Both the position numbers and the translations under genes were made by a program. 8,827 nucleotides of DNA from Candidatus Zixiibacteriota bacterium (lineage in GTDB: Bacteria > Zixibacteria > MSB-5A5 > GN15 > JAAZOE01), in the NCBI GenBank assembly GCA_028700875.1, contig JAQVRW010000107.1, positions 1-8,827 on the forward strand, in the 5' to 3' direction. The notes beneath the pieces were generated by a model. The model was not told the DNA's origin. It did not search any database and saw only the letters and a program-made list of their open reading frames with translations. Numbering within the stretch: the first letter of the stretch is position 1; the number at the start of each line of letters is the position of its first letter. Below are positions 6,905 through 8,827 of this stretch, piece after piece.

Positions 6905-6925
6905 ACCCTTCGCTTCGCTCAGGGT
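6905..6925. repeat. GAGCGAAGCGAAGGGT-type intergenic palindrome
   Basis: ACCCT (6905-6909) and AGGGT (6921-6925) flank a centre that contains GCGAAGC on the minus strand (6912-6918), a heptamer known to fold into an unusually stable mini-hairpin. Elements of the form 'CCTGAGCGAAGCGAAGG' recur between genes in many bacterial genomes, as I recall. Function unknown. Confidence 0.5.
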
Positions 6926-6956
6926 GACATTGGACGGCTCAGGGTGACATTGGACG
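6917..6956. repeat. Perfect tandem repeat, 2 x 20 bp
   Basis: The 20-base unit GCTCAGGGTGACATTGGACG occurs at 6917-6936 and again at 6937-6956 without a mismatch. The first copy overlaps the right arm of the GCGAAGC palindrome, so only that part of the element was duplicated. Confidence 0.95.
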
Positions 6957-6990
6957 GTGACGGTGAAGGATTCGCCACACCCTCCGGCAA

Positions 6991-7713
6991 TTACGGTGCG
7001 TCGGGGCGAGAACGATTGGCGAGGTCTTCCATCATGTCCAATTGAATCTGCTGAATCTCCAGAAGACGCTGCCAGGACTGGTTGATCATCTGATCGAGCT
7101 TGATATGAAGCTGGCGGATTTCGATCTCCGCTTTCAGGTTGACCTGGTAGTCGTGTTCGGCGCGCAGGCGGTCTTTTTCCTCCTGCCGGTTCTGGCTCAT
7201 CATGATAACCGGCGCCTGCATGGCGGCAACGCAGGAGAGAACGAGATTGAGAAGAATGAACGGATAGGGGTCGAACGGCCGGGCCAGAAGGACATAGGAG
7301 TTGATGATGATCCAGACCGCCAGGATGGCCATGAAGATGATGATGAATCGCCAGCTTCCCCCGAAAGCCGCGATTCTATCGGACAACCTGTCCCCGAACG
7401 TCAGCGCCTTAGCATACTCAGCATCGACATTCCGAGCCAAAACGCCCTGGTCCTTCAGGCTGTCGATGACCGCTTCTTCCAGCGTAGTCAGACCCCCGCG
7501 CTGAGTCTTCAACGCCCCCTCCACGTAATCCATGCGGAACCGGTTGAGACAGGACTGGCAGATGAGATGATTTTCGTCCCAGTCCGGATGCTCCTGCCGA
7601 ATGAGTTCTCCCACCGGACCATGGACCAACACGGCCGGCCGGCCCTCTCCGGCCGGTTTGCTCAGGTCGCAGATGGGGCAAACAAAAGTCGGGGTTGGAG
7701 TATTTTTGGTCAT
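6991..7713 (-). CDS. DUF1003 family membrane protein with N-terminal zinc-knuckle-like motif
   Basis: This is a 240-residue protein from the ATG at 7713, preceded by AGAGG five bases away. The N-terminal part has C12-P-I-C15 and C52-Q-S-C55, likely a zinc-binding knuckle, and a VGELIRQEHPDW segment. Residues 104-199 match the DUF1003 core: DRLSDRIAAFGGSW, a first membrane helix (about 122-143), the ARPFDPYPFILLNLVLS turn and second helix (about 151-172), then MSQNRQEEKDRLRAEHDYQV. The tail (about 175-232) is polar and heptad-like, ending in a Q-rich LLEIQQIQLDMMEDL, so a cytoplasmic coiled coil is likely. The length is usual for the family. The role of DUF1003 proteins is not established. The gene follows the lipoprotein gene by about 80 bases on the same strand and may share its transcript. 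Confidence 0.92.
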   Translation of the reverse strand: MTKNTPTPTFVCPICDLSKPAGEGRPAVLVHGPVGELIRQEHPDWDENHLICQSCLNRFRMDYVEGALKTQRGGLTTLEEAVIDSLKDQGVLARNVDAEYAKALTFGDRLSDRIAAFGGSWRFIIIFMAILAVWIIINSYVLLARPFDPYPFILLNLVLSCVAAMQAPVIMMSQNRQEEKDRLRAEHDYQVNLKAEIEIRQLHIKLDQMINQSWQRLLEIQQIQLDMMEDLANRSRPDAP

Positions 7714-7792
7714 ATTCGCCTCTGCTCTCCCGATTCCAATCGAAGTCGACAGCGTATAGCCGCAGACGACGCTTGAAAGAACAGCCTCTTAC

Positions 7793-8332
7793 TTATTTCC
7801 GTCCCGCCCTGATGGCGCCATCGATTTTCACCACCCGGCCCTCGGCATTGGTGTACTCGCCGGAAAATGACCCATAATAGTTGCCGTGCTTCAGGGAGTC
7901 CAGGGCCAGTTCGGCGGAGCGACACTCGAACAGGTTATTCCCTTCGGTGTACATGCCGCCCCCGACGACCTCGCAGATGCTGTGAAAACCGGCGTCATAC
8001 CGCTTGAGCTCCGGATTGAGCGGCAGGACCATATATATCCGCGCCGTCTTTGTCAGGTCCATGGTAGCCACGCTTCCCTGGTTCTCCTCCCGCACTATGG
8101 ATCGGCCCTCGATATACAAGACGGTGTTGTCGCCCGAGGTCAGAGAATATTTCCCCTGTTCGACGGTGAAGGATCGTCCCATCTGACAATATGACTCGGT
8201 GGTGGTGAAGCGAAGGGGGGCAGGGTGGGATTCATCGGTGAGATTGAAATAGGTCTTCTTGCAGCCGCCGACCAGGAGCACACAGGCCGCCAGGACGGCA
8301 GCCGCAACCATCATGTTTGACCACGCTTTCAT
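7793..8332 (-). CDS. Small lipoprotein, function unknown
   Basis: This 179-residue protein has a positively charged start, a hydrophobic core and a lipobox V-G-G-C with Cys24, followed by KK. It is therefore a likely lipoprotein facing the periplasm or surface. The mature part is beta-rich, with the stretches NTVLYIEGRSIVREE, ARIYMVLPLN and YYGSFSGEYTNAEGRVVKID. The last resembles the final strands of small barrel- or sandwich-type lipoproteins ('G.FSG...N.....I.G'). I do not recognise the family. The ATG at 8332 overlaps the stop of the GNAT gene as ATGA, so it is translationally coupled to it; only a weak GGGATG Shine-Dalgarno precedes it. The TAA stop lies 79 bases before the DUF1003 start. 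Confidence 0.85.
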   Translation of the reverse strand: MKAWSNMMVAAAVLAACVLLVGGCKKTYFNLTDESHPAPLRFTTTESYCQMGRSFTVEQGKYSLTSGDNTVLYIEGRSIVREENQGSVATMDLTKTARIYMVLPLNPELKRYDAGFHSICEVVGGGMYTEGNNLFECRSAELALDSLKHGNYYGSFSGEYTNAEGRVVKIDGAIRAGRK

Positions 8333-8827
8333 AGGAGCATCCCATACATGCGATATTTTTTATAGAGGGGGGCTCCCAGGTGCTCGCTGGCCCGCACCAT
8401 CGGGAGATTATCCTCCAATATCCAACTCATCTCCCCCCACTGGTAACCCCTGGCCGGGCCGTTGTTGAACGTTTCTATATACATCAGGGTGTCGATACCC
8501 CGTTTCTGATATTCCGGGAGAATCCCCAGAGTAATGATACGGACGGAATCGATGACCTTCTTGACTTTTGCATACCACAATATTTTAAGCAACCCGGTGG
8601 GAAACAGCCGGCCGTTGGTATACTTGAGAACCTGGTTGAAATTCGGCAAGGCCAGGGAGAAGCCGACCGGCCGGCCGTCGACCTCGGCGATATAGACCAT
8701 TTCGGGATCGACGATCTGCTTCATGCCCTTGCCCATCTCCCGGAATTCATCGTCCGACATCGGAACAAAACCCCAGTTGTGCGACCAGGCGGCATTGTAC
8801 ACCTGCTTAATCAGAGACACTTCCTCG
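8329..8827 (-). CDS. GNAT-type acyltransferase, C-terminal part (5' end beyond right edge)
   Basis: The frame is open through the right edge (two further Glu codons before the first in-window ATG at 8820), so at least 165 residues of the C-terminal part are present and the N-terminus is missing. The sequence VYNAAWSHNWGFVPMSDDEF, then VYIAEVDGRPVGFSLALPNFNQ, GRLFPTGLLKILWY, VRIITLGILPEYQKRGID and SWILEDNLPMVRASEHLGA resembles a GNAT-like family of about 380 residues that I know from uncharacterised bacterial proteins. The LGILPEYQKRGI stretch is the acyl-CoA-binding (V/L)xPxxQxxGx(G/A)-type motif, here with Ile where Gly or Ala is common. It is cytoplasmic and its substrate is unknown. Its stop overlaps the lipoprotein start by four bases. 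Confidence 0.85.
   Translation of the reverse strand, partial: EEVSLIKQVYNAAWSHNWGFVPMSDDEFREMGKGMKQIVDPEMVYIAEVDGRPVGFSLALPNFNQVLKYTNGRLFPTGLLKILWYAKVKKVIDSVRIITLGILPEYQKRGIDTLMYIETFNNGPARGYQWGEMSWILEDNLPMVRASEHLGAPLYKKYRMYGMLL

Larger units (their letters stand above)
6506..6990. other. Gene-free region of about 485 bases filled with palindromic repeats
   Basis: No credible gene, tRNA or other RNA gene was found on either strand. The half next to the DUF1003 gene (6749-6956) holds three different palindromes and a tandem repeat, listed separately. The half next to the 860-residue gene is its presumed leader, with a weak promoter candidate and a G-rich hairpin. No hairpin here is followed by a T-tract in the direction of transcription, so I call no intrinsic terminator. 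Confidence 0.7.

Noticed and set aside
7633..7656. Repeated CCGGCCGG palindromes inside the DUF1003 gene
   Set aside because: They encode the Gly/Pro-rich linker of the N-terminal knuckle in GC-rich DNA. Similar GGCCGG runs occur in the GNAT gene, so no separate function is needed.
7042..7776. A 244-codon plus-strand open frame
   Set aside because: It is the exact antisense of the DUF1003 gene, whose family match is clear. The plus-strand product has no recognisable features.
1..8827. CRISPR array, defence island, transposase, tRNA or rRNA
   Set aside because: No spaced repeats, nuclease, recombinase or structured RNA sequences were seen on either strand.

Overview
The window reads as a piece of a Gram-negative, uncultured-type bacterial genome of the FCB superphylum. 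The best guess is candidate phylum Zixibacteria or a close relative. The reasons are secreted proteins with a C-terminal 'VYPNPY...GxYxWxVxS...GKLVIIK' sorting-type domain, a dockerin-like pair of the form 'GDANGD..IN.GDAVYV.NYIFKGGP', and lipoproteins. This is recognition of protein style, not a database match. Every gene I can support lies on the minus strand, so the window is read from right to left.

Right part (8827 to 6991): the 3' end of a GNAT-type acyltransferase gene runs in from beyond the right edge. It overlaps by ATGA with a small lipoprotein gene, which is followed after about 80 bases by a DUF1003 membrane protein with an N-terminal CxxC/CxxC knuckle. The three probably form one transcription unit.

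Middle gap (6990 to 6506): about 485 bases without a gene. It is filled with palindromic intergenic elements, namely a 13-bp-arm hairpin, an 8-bp GC-rich hairpin, and a 'CCCTGAGCGAAGCGAAGGGT'-type element with a perfect 2 x 20 bp tandem repeat. Nearer the next gene there is only a weak promoter candidate and a G-rich hairpin.

Centre (6505 to 3923): one large secreted protein gene of 860 codons, with a signal peptide, a beta-rich body, an interrupted FN3-like domain and a T9SS-type-A-like C-terminal domain.

Left part (3922 to 1): a strong sigma70-like promoter (perfect TTGACA, 17-base spacer, TATAAA) drives a visibly more AT-rich operon. Its first gene is a secreted HExxH zinc metallopeptidase with a CARDB-like and a dockerin-like domain, and its N-terminus is split by a frameshift. 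Then come two paralogous lipoprotein genes in tandem, each joined to the gene before it by a one-base stop/start overlap (TGATG, TAATG). The second lipoprotein gene leaves the window after 62 codons. From the lipobox onward its DNA is identical to the first copy for 127 bases, while the signal-peptide codons have diverged. This tandem pair, the sharp identity boundary and the frameshifted peptidase are the most unusual parts. No defence system, CRISPR array, tRNA, rRNA or transposase was seen.
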